DNA of 64,000 nucleotides, taken from Bacteroidales bacterium (GTDB lineage Bacteria; Bacteroidota; Bacteroidia; Bacteroidales; VadinHA17). Positions 1 to 7,630 of this stretch are shown piece after piece. Each line of letters starts with the position of its first letter. Position 1 is the stretch's first letter. The DNA is taken from NCBI GenBank assembly GCA_021738535.1, contig JAIPBU010000005.1, forward strand, positions 1 through 64,000, read 5' to 3'. The translations under genes and the position numbers were made by a program. The notes beneath the pieces are model-generated. The model worked only from the letters and a program-made list of their open reading frames with translations. It was not told the DNA's origin and made no database searches.

Positions 1-37
1 AGGAAGATTAGTGCATAAATCTTCCTTTCTCTTTTTT
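1..37 (+). terminator. Rho-independent terminator of a gene left of the window
   Basis: A perfect 9-bp stem (AGGAAGATT at 1-9, AATCTTCCT at 18-26) with an 8-base loop is followed by a pyrimidine tract ending in six T. The T-rich side lies on the + strand, so it would end a rightward transcript entering from outside the window. The stem is AT-rich, so strength is uncertain. Confidence 0.6.
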
Positions 38-78
38 AAAAAGTAAAAATATCAATAAAAAATCACCTGGTGGGTTGC

Positions 79-104
79 AAAAATGAAAAGGGCGCCCCAT
101 TTTT
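79..104. other. Short palindrome with GC core
   Basis: AAAAATG at 79-85 pairs with CATTTTT at 98-104 around a self-complementary GGGCGCCC core at 90-97. It could form a hairpin, but it has no gene next to it and no T-run beyond the stem, so its role is unknown. Confidence 0.4.
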
Positions 105-132
105 ACTTATGAGACAGCCCCAATAGAAATAG

Positions 133-218
133 CCCCGGTCACAACCGGGGATCAGGCCAGTGGGCGGGGGTCACACCCGGGGATTGGCCGGTGGGCGGGT
201 GTACCACCCGGGGATAAG
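133..218. repeat. Three imperfect tandem GC-rich hairpin units
   Basis: Three consecutive units of about 31-34 bp share the core CACCCGGGGAT and the linker GGCCRGTGGGCG. Each unit can fold on itself: CCCCGGT/ACCGGGG at 133-150 is a perfect 7-bp stem with a 4-base loop, and CGGGTG/CACCCG at 196-210 is a 6-bp stem. They are far more GC-rich than the surrounding DNA and lie in the gene-free stretch 1-297. No ORF crosses them convincingly. They may be a small dispersed repeat element or structured 3' RNA downstream of the leftward GH5 gene. Confidence 0.6.
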
Positions 219-265
219 CAGTTAATCAAGGATAATATGCAGATAATTACATCCCTGCACAACTC

Positions 266-291
266 ACTTGTATCTTCCGTACTTGTATCTT
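266..291. repeat. Direct repeat ACTTGTATCTT x2
   Basis: The 11-bp word ACTTGTATCTT occurs at 266-276 and 281-291, with a period of 15 bp, just downstream of the GH5 stop codon. It looks like low-complexity intergenic sequence; no function can be assigned. Confidence 0.5.
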
Positions 292-297
292 AGTCCA

Positions 298-1551
298 TTA
301 GTCTCCCTGCTCCCTGCTCCCTGCCCATCTTAATCCCAGTGCTTCGCAGTACCCTTCGTTTGGATAACAGTTTTCAAACTTACTATTCTCGTTGAACTGC
401 TTCAGTATGCCGGTGATCTCCACAGGTGTTATTCCTTGAATGCTGTCTTTAAGTATCCTGATTTTCTCAAAGGTAGTCCTGTCACTCTCTGCATATTTCA
501 CGAAATTTTCATAGCCCTCAGGCTTGTCGAAGTTCATAGGACCCTTTGTATTGTCCATTTTTTTGTAAGGCCAGAATGTCCAGTGTACATTATTCTTATC
601 AAGCAGTACCCTGAAATCTTTGACCCATTCATTATCGTTTTCCCCGCTTTCCCCCATCAGGACAGGCACATTATATTTCTCCCTGAAATCAACATATTCC
701 TGTATTTCCTTTTGATCAGGAGGCATCCAGTACTTGTGAAAGGTGTATGCAAGGTTATCATCAAAAGGTTCAGAAAATACCGAGAAATCAGTTTCCCAGA
801 CAGCTCCGCCAATAAAAACAATGTGGTTCTTATCGACTTCCCTTACGGCCTTCGTTATCCTTTTATACAGGGGCTCCAGCTGTGACAGAAGGCTGTCTTC
901 AGCAAAAAAGTGCGGAATGGGTTCATTAAGCAGGTTATAGCCTATAACTGTTTTGTTGTTAGCATATCTTTCAGCAATATCCTGCCATAAGTCACAGGTC
1001 TTTTTTTTCATTGCTTCATCAGTCATGAGCCATGGAAATCCATCACTGTTATCTATGTTGTCCCCCGTTTGTCCGCCCGGGGCTGCATGCATATCGAGTA
1101 AAACATATATATTGTGTTTCCCGCACCACTCAATAGCCCGGTCAAGGTACTTAAAACCATGAATGTCCCTGCCCAGGTAGTCATCATGTGTCAGCAGGCG
1201 GTAATCAAAGGGCAGGCGAATTATATTTACACCGGCTTTCTCCAGCCAGCTGATATCTGCCTCTGTGATATAATTATCCAGGAAAGAGTCCCAGAATTCA
1301 GTAGTTGCAGTGTTCCCAACCAGTTCGCGAATAGCCTGGTCTATTTTGCGGGGCGAGTTACAATCACTTAATTTAAACATATATCCTTCCGGCAGTAACC
1401 AGTTACCAAGATTAACGCCCCTGAGGTGCAATAATTCTCCATGTGCCGAGTAAATATCTTTACCATCAGTGTAAGCAAAATCATTATTTTCTTCCTGGCA
1501 GGATACCAGAAAAAGACTTATAAAAATAACCAGCAAAACTTTAAATTTCAT
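298..1551 (-). CDS. Glycoside hydrolase family 5 lipoprotein
   Basis: A 417-residue exported glycosidase, probably a beta-glucanase. The N-terminus is a lipoprotein signal with lipobox LVSC (Cys18), which predicts anchoring in the outer or inner membrane. The GH5 TIM barrel is evident: RGVNLGNWLLPEG near residue 44, the acid/base Glu in NLLNEP (E210) and the nucleophile Glu in VLMGESG (E301), with the barrel histidine in HKYW between them. The RGVNLGNWL opening resembles exo-1,3-glucanase-like GH5 members, but the substrate cannot be read from sequence. It is the last gene of a leftward run headed by a TRAP transporter, 75 bp after a small exported protein. The last seven residues come from a tandem heptamer repeat and are probably not part of the fold. 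Confidence 0.9.
   Translation of the reverse strand: MKFKVLLVIFISLFLVSCQEENNDFAYTDGKDIYSAHGELLHLRGVNLGNWLLPEGYMFKLSDCNSPRKIDQAIRELVGNTATTEFWDSFLDNYITEADISWLEKAGVNIIRLPFDYRLLTHDDYLGRDIHGFKYLDRAIEWCGKHNIYVLLDMHAAPGGQTGDNIDNSDGFPWLMTDEAMKKKTCDLWQDIAERYANNKTVIGYNLLNEPIPHFFAEDSLLSQLEPLYKRITKAVREVDKNHIVFIGGAVWETDFSVFSEPFDDNLAYTFHKYWMPPDQKEIQEYVDFREKYNVPVLMGESGENDNEWVKDFRVLLDKNNVHWTFWPYKKMDNTKGPMNFDKPEGYENFVKYAESDRTTFEKIRILKDSIQGITPVEITGILKQFNENSKFENCYPNEGYCEALGLRWAGSREQGD
303..323. repeat. Three tandem CTCCCTG heptamers in the 3' end of the GH5 gene
   Basis: CTCCCTG is repeated three times without interruption. Read on the - strand it encodes the last residues of the GH5 protein (GSREQGD) and leads straight into its stop codon, so a simple-sequence element forms or replaced the natural C-terminus. 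Confidence 0.7.
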
Positions 1552-1626
1552 GCTTTAACTATTTATGTATTATTATTACCTGTATTCAGTGTTTTCAAAA
1601 TTCCAGGTACCGTAGTACCATTATTA

Positions 1627-2169
1627 TCAGCAGCATTCAAAGTAAATAACTGTTTTACTGCGTTTACCCGAAAATGCAATTTTTCTTTGTAAACCTCCAC
1701 TGACATTATATAAAAACCCGGTTGACTGTTCATTAGCCTTTATTTCATACCATATATTCTCTGTTGAATAGTCAGGGTCGAACTTTTCTTCCTTACCTAT
1801 TGCCGGTGTTAAGAACTTATCCGGGTTAAAAAAGCCGGCGATTTTCTGCCTTATATAATCTTCCATTTTTTTCGTGGAGGCCGGTGACATATCAAAAGCA
1901 TATCCCAGCAGACCTGAAGCGGGAAAGCTGTCGTACCATATCCTGTTTCCACGGTAGTCTGTTATTGTAAATTGTACCTGGCCTTTGAGAATTGATGATC
2001 CGTATATTGCAATGGTAAATGTATCTGGTGATGACGGATCTGAAAATATATGTTTCACTGAATTCTCTATCAATGCACTATCTGCATTAGTGACATTTGA
2101 CAATCCATGACAATGATGTCCTGTAAAAAATAATGATCCTGAAAGAAGAAATACTACTATTCTTTTCAT
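1627..2169 (-). CDS. Small exported protein of unknown function
   Basis: I do not recognise this 180-residue protein. The start at 2169 is preferred over an upstream in-frame ATG because it begins a clear signal peptide (KR followed by a hydrophobic stretch VVFLLSGSLFFTG) and lies one base beyond the dctM stop codon; the longer form would overlap dctM by about 70 bp. The mature part has no transmembrane segment and no motif I can name; it contains a segment resembling a TonB- or DUF-like beta fold (FTIAIYGSSILKGQVQF) and ends in two cysteines. It sits between dctM and the GH5 gene and is probably co-transcribed with both. Confidence 0.65.
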   Translation of the reverse strand: MKRIVVFLLSGSLFFTGHHCHGLSNVTNADSALIENSVKHIFSDPSSPDTFTIAIYGSSILKGQVQFTITDYRGNRIWYDSFPASGLLGYAFDMSPASTKKMEDYIRQKIAGFFNPDKFLTPAIGKEEKFDPDYSTENIWYEIKANEQSTGFLYNVSGGLQRKIAFSGKRSKTVIYFECC

Positions 2170-2170
2170 T

Positions 2171-3475
2171 TTATAATTTATTAAAAATTCCGGGCAGCCA
2201 GAGACTAATACCGGGTAAATATGTGACCAGTAAAAGGACAATTATCATTGCGATGAACAGGGGGATAAGTGGCTTAATTACTTTCTCAATACCTATATCA
2301 GCCACTGAACATCCAATAAACAGGAGTGATCCTACAGGAGGAGTGACAAGGCCTATACAGAGATTAAGGACCAGTATTATCCCGAAATGCACTGGGTCAA
2401 GTCCTATCTCCGGACCTGTTACAACAGGCAGGAAGATGGGAGTGAAGATCAGTACTGCCGGGGTCATGTCCATGAAGGTTCCTACTACAAGCAGGATAAG
2501 GTTTATAATAAGCAGTATAACAAACTTATTTGATGACAGACCAAGGAGCACATGGCTTACTTCACCGGGTATGTTCTCATATGACATTACCCATGAGAGA
2601 CCAATTGAAGTTGCTACAAGGAATAATACAATTGAACTGGTGCGTACGGCCTGCAGTATAGCATCAGGGAGTTCATTGAGCTTTATTTCACCGTAAATAA
2701 TACCAAGCACAAGTGTATATAACACTGCAACGGCTGAAGCTTCAGTTGCGGTGAATATCCCACTGATAATACCTCCAATAACTAGTACAAGCAGCAACAG
2801 GCTGGGAATGGCATCCAGGAATTTAAGCAGTCCGGTCCTGAAATCCGTTTTTTCTCCTGGCGGGAAGTTCCTCCTGTATGCCATGGCAGCAGCAACACCC
2901 ATAAGTGAAAGCCCTGTGAGTATACCCGGTATATACCCTGCAAGGAACAGTGCAGCAACACTGACCCCACCGCTTGCAAGTGAATAAACTATCAGTATAT
3001 TACTTGGAGGTATCGTGAGACCGGTAGTGGCAGAGCTTAAATTCACGGCAGCTGTAAAAGACCTGTCATATCCTTCCTCCTCCATTTTTGGTGTCATAAT
3101 TGTACCTATGGCGCTTGCAGATGCTGCGGCAGATCCCGATATTGCTCCAAAAAGCATATTAGCCATAATATTTACAAATGCCAGTCCGCCCGGCAGCCGG
3201 CCTACCAGGGCACGTGCAAAGTCAATCAGACGTATAGCAATCCCTCCGCGGTTCATAAGCTGCCCTGCCAGTATAAAGAATGGTATTGCCAGCAGGGGAA
3301 AGCTTTGCAGTCCGGTGGACATGCGCTGTGCCAGAGTGGTGAAGGCAGGTAAGGGGTTAATGCTGACAAGCATCGTAAGAATGGCTGATATACCTATACT
3401 GTAGGCAATGGGTACCCCTATCGCAAGCAGGATAAAAAAACTGGTTATTAGTATAGCTATGCTCAGTATGTCCAT
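2171..3475 (-). CDS. dctM: TRAP transporter large permease DctM
   Basis: The 434-residue large membrane subunit of a tripartite ATP-independent periplasmic transporter, which carries an organic acid across the inner membrane using the sodium gradient. About 12 hydrophobic segments cover the whole length. Family hallmarks include the N-terminal GVPIAYSIGISA region, the AIPFFILAGQLMNRGG segment, LFGAISGSAAASASAIGTI and the C-terminal LVTPPVGSLLFIG. Length is normal for the family. It follows dctP and dctQ on the same strand, but a 24-unit tandem repeat separates it from dctQ. Confidence 0.95.
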   Translation of the reverse strand: MDILSIAILITSFFILLAIGVPIAYSIGISAILTMLVSINPLPAFTTLAQRMSTGLQSFPLLAIPFFILAGQLMNRGGIAIRLIDFARALVGRLPGGLAFVNIMANMLFGAISGSAAASASAIGTIMTPKMEEEGYDRSFTAAVNLSSATTGLTIPPSNILIVYSLASGGVSVAALFLAGYIPGILTGLSLMGVAAAMAYRRNFPPGEKTDFRTGLLKFLDAIPSLLLLVLVIGGIISGIFTATEASAVAVLYTLVLGIIYGEIKLNELPDAILQAVRTSSIVLFLVATSIGLSWVMSYENIPGEVSHVLLGLSSNKFVILLIINLILLVVGTFMDMTPAVLIFTPIFLPVVTGPEIGLDPVHFGIILVLNLCIGLVTPPVGSLLFIGCSVADIGIEKVIKPLIPLFIAMIIVLLLVTYLPGISLWLPGIFNKL

Positions 3476-3486
3476 CTGACGGGAAA

Positions 3487-3678
3487 GTTAATTTGTTAAT
3501 TTGTTAATTCGTTAATTTGTTAATTCGTTAATTTGTTAATTCGTTAATTCGTTAATTTGTTAATTCGTTAATTTGTTAATTTGTTAATTCGTTAATTTGT
3601 TAATTCGTTAATTCGTTAATTTGTTAATTTGTTAATTTGTTAATTTGTTAATTTGTTAATTCGTTAATTTGTTAATTC
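3487..3678. repeat. 24 tandem copies of the 8-bp unit GTTAATTY
   Basis: A perfect head-to-tail array of GTTAATTT (14 copies) and GTTAATTC (10 copies), with variation only at the eighth base. It occupies most of the 272-bp gap between dctQ and dctM. Because 8 is not a multiple of 3 and each unit holds TAA on both strands, stop codons fall in all six frames. It would be prone to copy-number change and could tune spacing or RNA structure between the two cotranscribed genes. Confidence 0.95.
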
Positions 3679-3747
3679 GTTTTCTTCTGTTGTTTTGGCT
3701 ATTCAGGCATATCCAAATCTAAAATCTTAAATCGTTAACCTGAATTC

Positions 3748-4206
3748 TTAAATCCCCCGGGTTTCATCAATCGCATAAAACATAATAAACGCCCCGCTGA
3801 GAGGCAGCGCCAGGTAAACATACCACATGGGTATCTCCATAGCCGGTGACAGCTGGTCCAGCTTCATATTAATTATCACGAAACGTATTCCCCCGATCAC
3901 AAGTACCACCAGGGCAAAAAGTGATATCAGTATGTTAATAAAGATGTTAAGTCGTTTTTGTGCTGCTCTCTTAAGTTTATTATTAATAAGTGTAATAGCA
4001 AGGTGCTGCTTTTTGCCTGTAGCGTAGGCAGCGCCAAAAAGGCCGGTCCATATGAGCAGGAACTCGGCCAGTTCATCGGTAAAACTGAAAGGATTGGAGT
4101 CTTTTATTATAAAATCAGTGGCTACCTGCAACAATACATCAAGAGTCAGTATTATCATAATGAAAACTATAATCCGGCTTAATACCATATCAATTGTTTT
4201 TCTCAT
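3748..4206 (-). CDS. dctQ: TRAP transporter small permease DctQ
   Basis: The 152-residue small membrane subunit of the TRAP transporter. Four hydrophobic helices are visible, and the conserved region EFLLIWTGLFGAAYATGKKQHLAI (residues about 48-71) carries the usual tryptophan and the basic/His pair after the second helix. The start codon overlaps the dctP stop by four bases (ATGA), which indicates translational coupling. Together with DctP and DctM it makes a complete three-subunit transporter. Confidence 0.92.
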   Translation of the reverse strand: MRKTIDMVLSRIIVFIMIILTLDVLLQVATDFIIKDSNPFSFTDELAEFLLIWTGLFGAAYATGKKQHLAITLINNKLKRAAQKRLNIFINILISLFALVVLVIGGIRFVIINMKLDQLSPAMEIPMWYVYLALPLSGAFIMFYAIDETRGI

Positions 4207-5195
4207 TGCCTCAGTTCCTCAATTTTAGTCATCATTTCCTTAACAGAACTGTCTTTGCCTGCGGCTTTATGCATAGGCGCAACCAGTTTCCTGAAGGCGT
4301 CCATATCTATTTCTTCTTTTGGTATTATTGTGACACCTGCTTTTCTGATTTCAGCCAGTGATCTTTCTTCATCTTCGATCCATAGTGTTCTTTGTACAAT
4401 GGATGATTCACCTGCTGCCTCTTCCAGCCAATTCTTTTCCTCCGTACTGAGTTTGTCCCAGGCCATGGTACTAATTAAAAGCACATCGGGAACAGAGCTG
4501 TGTTCATCAAGACAATAGTACCTGCATACTTCATAATGGTGAGAGTGATAAAAACTGGGTGGATTATTTTCTGCGGCATCAACTCTGCCTGTCTGCAGGG
4601 AGGTGTATAACTCTCCCCATGAAATTGGTGAGGGTCGTGCACCGAGATGCTCTATCATATCCATTGCTGTAGGACTTTTCATAACCCTGATATTAAGTCC
4701 GTTAAGGTCGTCAGGATGAGTAACTGCCCTATCTTTTGTATAAAAGCTCCTGCTACCTGCATCATAAAAACACAGTCCCCGCAGGTAATAATCTGTCCCT
4801 GAGAGAAGTAAGTCCCTGCCCACCTCGCCATCAAGAACCCTCCATGAATGGTCCCTGTCTTCAAAAATAAAAGGAAGGCTCAGTACTTGATATCCGGGGG
4901 CAAAACCTTCCATAACTGCGGATGATACTTTGGTCATATCCAGGCTTCCTATCTGAAGTAGTTCAACACATTGTCTTTCTGTACCCAGTTGCTGGGAAGG
5001 GTAAATTTGCAGTGACATTTTACCTCCTGATTTCTTCTCTACTGCTTCTGACATGTAAACCATTGCCTTATGAACGGGATGCCCGGTGTCGAGTCCATGT
5101 GCAAGGCGGAGTATTTTAGTTTTCTCATTTTCATTACACCCCGTTAGCAGGGAAAATCCCATAACAGTAATAATAAGTATTCTGCTTATGACCAT
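4203..5195 (-). CDS. dctP: TRAP transporter solute-binding lipoprotein DctP
   Basis: The 330-residue substrate-binding subunit. A lipobox (LLTGC, Cys20) predicts a lipid-anchored rather than free periplasmic protein. DctP hallmarks: AHGLDTGHPVHKA, the ligand-carboxylate-binding Arg in GLNIRVMKSP (R170), and SLQTGRVDAAENNPPSF. Such proteins bind carboxylates such as C4-dicarboxylates, uronates or sialic acid; the exact ligand is not determinable. The co-directional GH5 gene hints at a sugar-acid released from polysaccharide. It is the first gene of the leftward operon, with a TAnnTTTG-type element about 35 bp upstream. Confidence 0.93.
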   Translation of the reverse strand: MVISRILIITVMGFSLLTGCNENEKTKILRLAHGLDTGHPVHKAMVYMSEAVEKKSGGKMSLQIYPSQQLGTERQCVELLQIGSLDMTKVSSAVMEGFAPGYQVLSLPFIFEDRDHSWRVLDGEVGRDLLLSGTDYYLRGLCFYDAGSRSFYTKDRAVTHPDDLNGLNIRVMKSPTAMDMIEHLGARPSPISWGELYTSLQTGRVDAAENNPPSFYHSHHYEVCRYYCLDEHSSVPDVLLISTMAWDKLSTEEKNWLEEAAGESSIVQRTLWIEDEERSLAEIRKAGVTIIPKEEIDMDAFRKLVAPMHKAAGKDSSVKEMMTKIEELRQ

Positions 5196-5229
5196 ACTGG
5201 TATATGCTTTTAAATAAGCTGTTGAAAAC

Positions 5230-5237
5230 CAAAAATA
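5230..5237 (-). promoter_or_regulatory. Candidate Bacteroidota -7 element for the dctP operon
   Basis: On the - strand the sequence is TATTTTTG, matching TAnnTTTG, and lies 34 bp upstream of the dctP start. No convincing -33 TTTG partner was found at the usual distance. Confidence 0.4.
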
Positions 5238-5276
5238 GTTTTTCAGTTATCAAATAAAAAGGATTAAACGCTTAAA

Positions 5277-5284
5277 TATTTTTG
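5277..5284 (+). promoter_or_regulatory. Candidate Bacteroidota -7 element for the S74-chaperone gene
   Basis: TATTTTTG matches TAnnTTTG, 62 bp upstream of the start at 5347, in the divergent intergenic region shared with dctP. No clear -33 partner. Confidence 0.4.
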
Positions 5285-5346
5285 CATCAGGTTGTATTTT
5301 TATTTAACTTGTTCATCTATCTATCTGCTAACTAAATGTTTCTGCT

Positions 5347-7620
5347 ATGAAATCTTTTAAATCACTACTTATTTCCATTGCCATTCTTATGTTTGTTTCC
5401 GTAGTTTCGGGGCAGGTCCCGCATGGAATTAATTACAAGGCAATATTAAGGGATGCCAGCAATAACATCATTATTAATACAGCAATTGATGTGAAGTTCG
5501 GCCTGATAACTGACAGTCCTGCCGGTACCCTGATCTGGGAGGAGCAGCATTCTGCAACAACCAATGATTTTGGTATGTTCAGCCTTCTCGTAGGGGACGA
5601 AAATGCAAGCCGGACAGGAGGCACTCATGCGGCTTATACCGATATTATATGGGGTGCAAATCCAATGTACCTTAAGGTTAGTATTAATTATGGCGGGAGC
5701 TGGAAGGAGTTTGATCCTGAGTTAATTAACTCCTCACCTTTTGCCCTTGTCAGCAAGAGTGCAGAGGACGATAATGACCGTGATCCTGACAATGAAATAA
5801 TTGAGACACTTGTTTTAAACGGTACAAGCCTTGAAATAACAGAAGCGGGTACCCTTAAAACAGCGGATCTTAGTTCGTTGAAAGACAGTCCCTTCAGCGT
5901 TAACTCTGATACAGTAAGCCTGGTAGATGAATACCTGAGTATAGGTGCTCCCAATCCCGGTCGGTCAAAGGTTGCAATTATCAGCCAGGATGACCTGTCC
6001 GAAGATGCCCTTTTCGAGGTTAAAAGGTCAGATGGCCAGACTGTTTTTGCAGTATACAATGAAGGGGTAAGGATATTCCTGCCAACTGATCCGTTAACCA
6101 AGGGACCCAAGGGAGGTTTTGCAATAGGTGGTTTTGATCGCACGAAAGGAGCTTATACAGAGGATTACATGTGGGTTACGCCGGACAGCATCAGGATGTA
6201 TTTCGATAACACACCTGACGGTAAGGGGCCTAAAGGAGGATTTGCAATAGGAGGATTTGACAGAACAAAGGCAGAAGTTGGCGAATTGATGGTGCTTAAT
6301 GCAGACAGTACAAGGTTTTACATTGATGATACGGGGAGTAAAGGATTAAAGGGAGGTTTTGCAATAGGTGGATTTGACCAGACTAAGGGATTTCGTCAGG
6401 ATTATATGAGAGTTACAGTAGACAGCACCAGAATCTTTGTCAACGACTCCACGGCAGGATTTGCAATATCGAGCCTGGGCAGCACTGAGGCAAAGAGTTT
6501 TATGGATCTGACTACGGAAAACTATTTCATTGGTCATGAGAGTGGTAACAAGGTGGTACCTTCGGGGTCCAGCGGTAAATATAACTCCTTCCTTGGTTAC
6601 CAGGCCGGTAAAAATACTGTATCAGGACGAATGAACGTGGCTCTGGGATATAAGGCAGGTATAAATAATGATGCCGACTTCAATGTATTTATGGGAAATG
6701 AGGCCGGAAGGATTAATAACGGGGACTATAATATGTTTATGGGTCATCAGTCCGGTTATAATAACAATAACGGCAATGGAAACTTATTCATGGGTTATAA
6801 TGCCGGTAAGGAAAATATATCAGGTAATTCTAACATACTCCTTGGTTACAGTGCAGGAAGCAATAATGAAACTGGTGATGATAATATTTTTATTGGTAAA
6901 CTGACCGGGACCAGCAGTACTTCAGGTAGTAATAATATTGTTTTGGGTAACCAGGCCATGAATACAAATGTTGGTGGCTCTGATAACGTAATAATAGGTT
7001 ATATGGCAGGCTACTATACCGGCCATCCGAGCATCGAAGAAAATGCCACGGGTAATGTAATGATTGGTTATAAGGCAGGTTATTATAATTACTATTCGAA
7101 CAAGCTTTACATTGATAACTCTGATACATTCGATCCACTTATATACGGAGACTTTGCTGATGGAAGTGAGTTAGTGAAAATCAATGGAGACCTGCAACAT
7201 ACAGGTACACTAAGCCAGGTATCTGATAAAAGGCTCAAAAGGGATATTTCCGTCATTGGTAACTTTACTGACAAGCTTTCGAAAATCCGGCCCGTATACT
7301 TCTACTGGGACAGGCAGTCTCACCCCGAACTGGTGGTGAATGACAGAAGGCAAATTGGCCTGATAGCTCAGGAAGTGGAAGATCTGTTTCCTGAATTGGT
7401 ACAAACAAACGGAGATGGCTATCTTACTGTCGACTATACTAAGCTGCCGGTCATATTGCTAGGGGCTATACAATCACAGCAGGGTCTCATAAAAGACCAG
7501 CAGGAAAGATTGGATGATCTTCAGGAAAAATATGACTGTTTGCTTAAACAGTCGGCTGATATGGCAAACGATTTAAGAAGCCTTCAGGAGTCTGTTTCAT
7601 CAATGATTAATAACCGCTAA
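5347..7620 (+). CDS. Secreted fibre-like protein with YadA-head-type repeats and S74 chaperone domain
   Basis: A 757-residue surface or secreted protein. Order: signal peptide (residues 1-22, ending VVSGQ); a beta-rich region to about 240; three near-identical motifs GGFAIGGFDxTK spaced about 40 residues apart (near 256, 296, 336); a run of glycine/asparagine-rich head-like repeats of the form NxFMGxxAGxN (about 398-600); and a C-terminal intramolecular chaperone of endosialidase (peptidase S74, about 622-730) beginning SDKRLKRDI, where the Ser/Lys pair performs self-cleavage, followed by QIGLIAQEVEDLFPELV. A coiled coil (QQERLDDLQEKYDCLL) ends the protein. S74 chaperones assemble trimeric fibres and then cut themselves off. 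It is followed after 10 bp by a large partner gene. Homologues are usually called tail-fibre-domain proteins, but no phage genes are near. Confidence 0.85.
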   Translation: MKSFKSLLISIAILMFVSVVSGQVPHGINYKAILRDASNNIIINTAIDVKFGLITDSPAGTLIWEEQHSATTNDFGMFSLLVGDENASRTGGTHAAYTDIIWGANPMYLKVSINYGGSWKEFDPELINSSPFALVSKSAEDDNDRDPDNEIIETLVLNGTSLEITEAGTLKTADLSSLKDSPFSVNSDTVSLVDEYLSIGAPNPGRSKVAIISQDDLSEDALFEVKRSDGQTVFAVYNEGVRIFLPTDPLTKGPKGGFAIGGFDRTKGAYTEDYMWVTPDSIRMYFDNTPDGKGPKGGFAIGGFDRTKAEVGELMVLNADSTRFYIDDTGSKGLKGGFAIGGFDQTKGFRQDYMRVTVDSTRIFVNDSTAGFAISSLGSTEAKSFMDLTTENYFIGHESGNKVVPSGSSGKYNSFLGYQAGKNTVSGRMNVALGYKAGINNDADFNVFMGNEAGRINNGDYNMFMGHQSGYNNNNGNGNLFMGYNAGKENISGNSNILLGYSAGSNNETGDDNIFIGKLTGTSSTSGSNNIVLGNQAMNTNVGGSDNVIIGYMAGYYTGHPSIEENATGNVMIGYKAGYYNYYSNKLYIDNSDTFDPLIYGDFADGSELVKINGDLQHTGTLSQVSDKRLKRDISVIGNFTDKLSKIRPVYFYWDRQSHPELVVNDRRQIGLIAQEVEDLFPELVQTNGDGYLTVDYTKLPVILLGAIQSQQGLIKDQQERLDDLQEKYDCLLKQSADMANDLRSLQESVSSMINNR

Positions 7621-7630
7621 AAATAATATC

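Noticed and set aside
133-218. Tandem GC-rich units as a CRISPR array
   Set aside because: Only three units, no unique spacers between constant repeats, and no cas genes in the window.
1606-1619. GGTAC/GTACC mini-palindrome after the small exported gene
   Set aside because: Five-base arms and no T-run on the transcribed strand; too weak for a terminator.
3487-3678. Octamer array as CRISPR or as coding sequence
   Set aside because: Units abut without spacers, and every frame on both strands contains stop codons.
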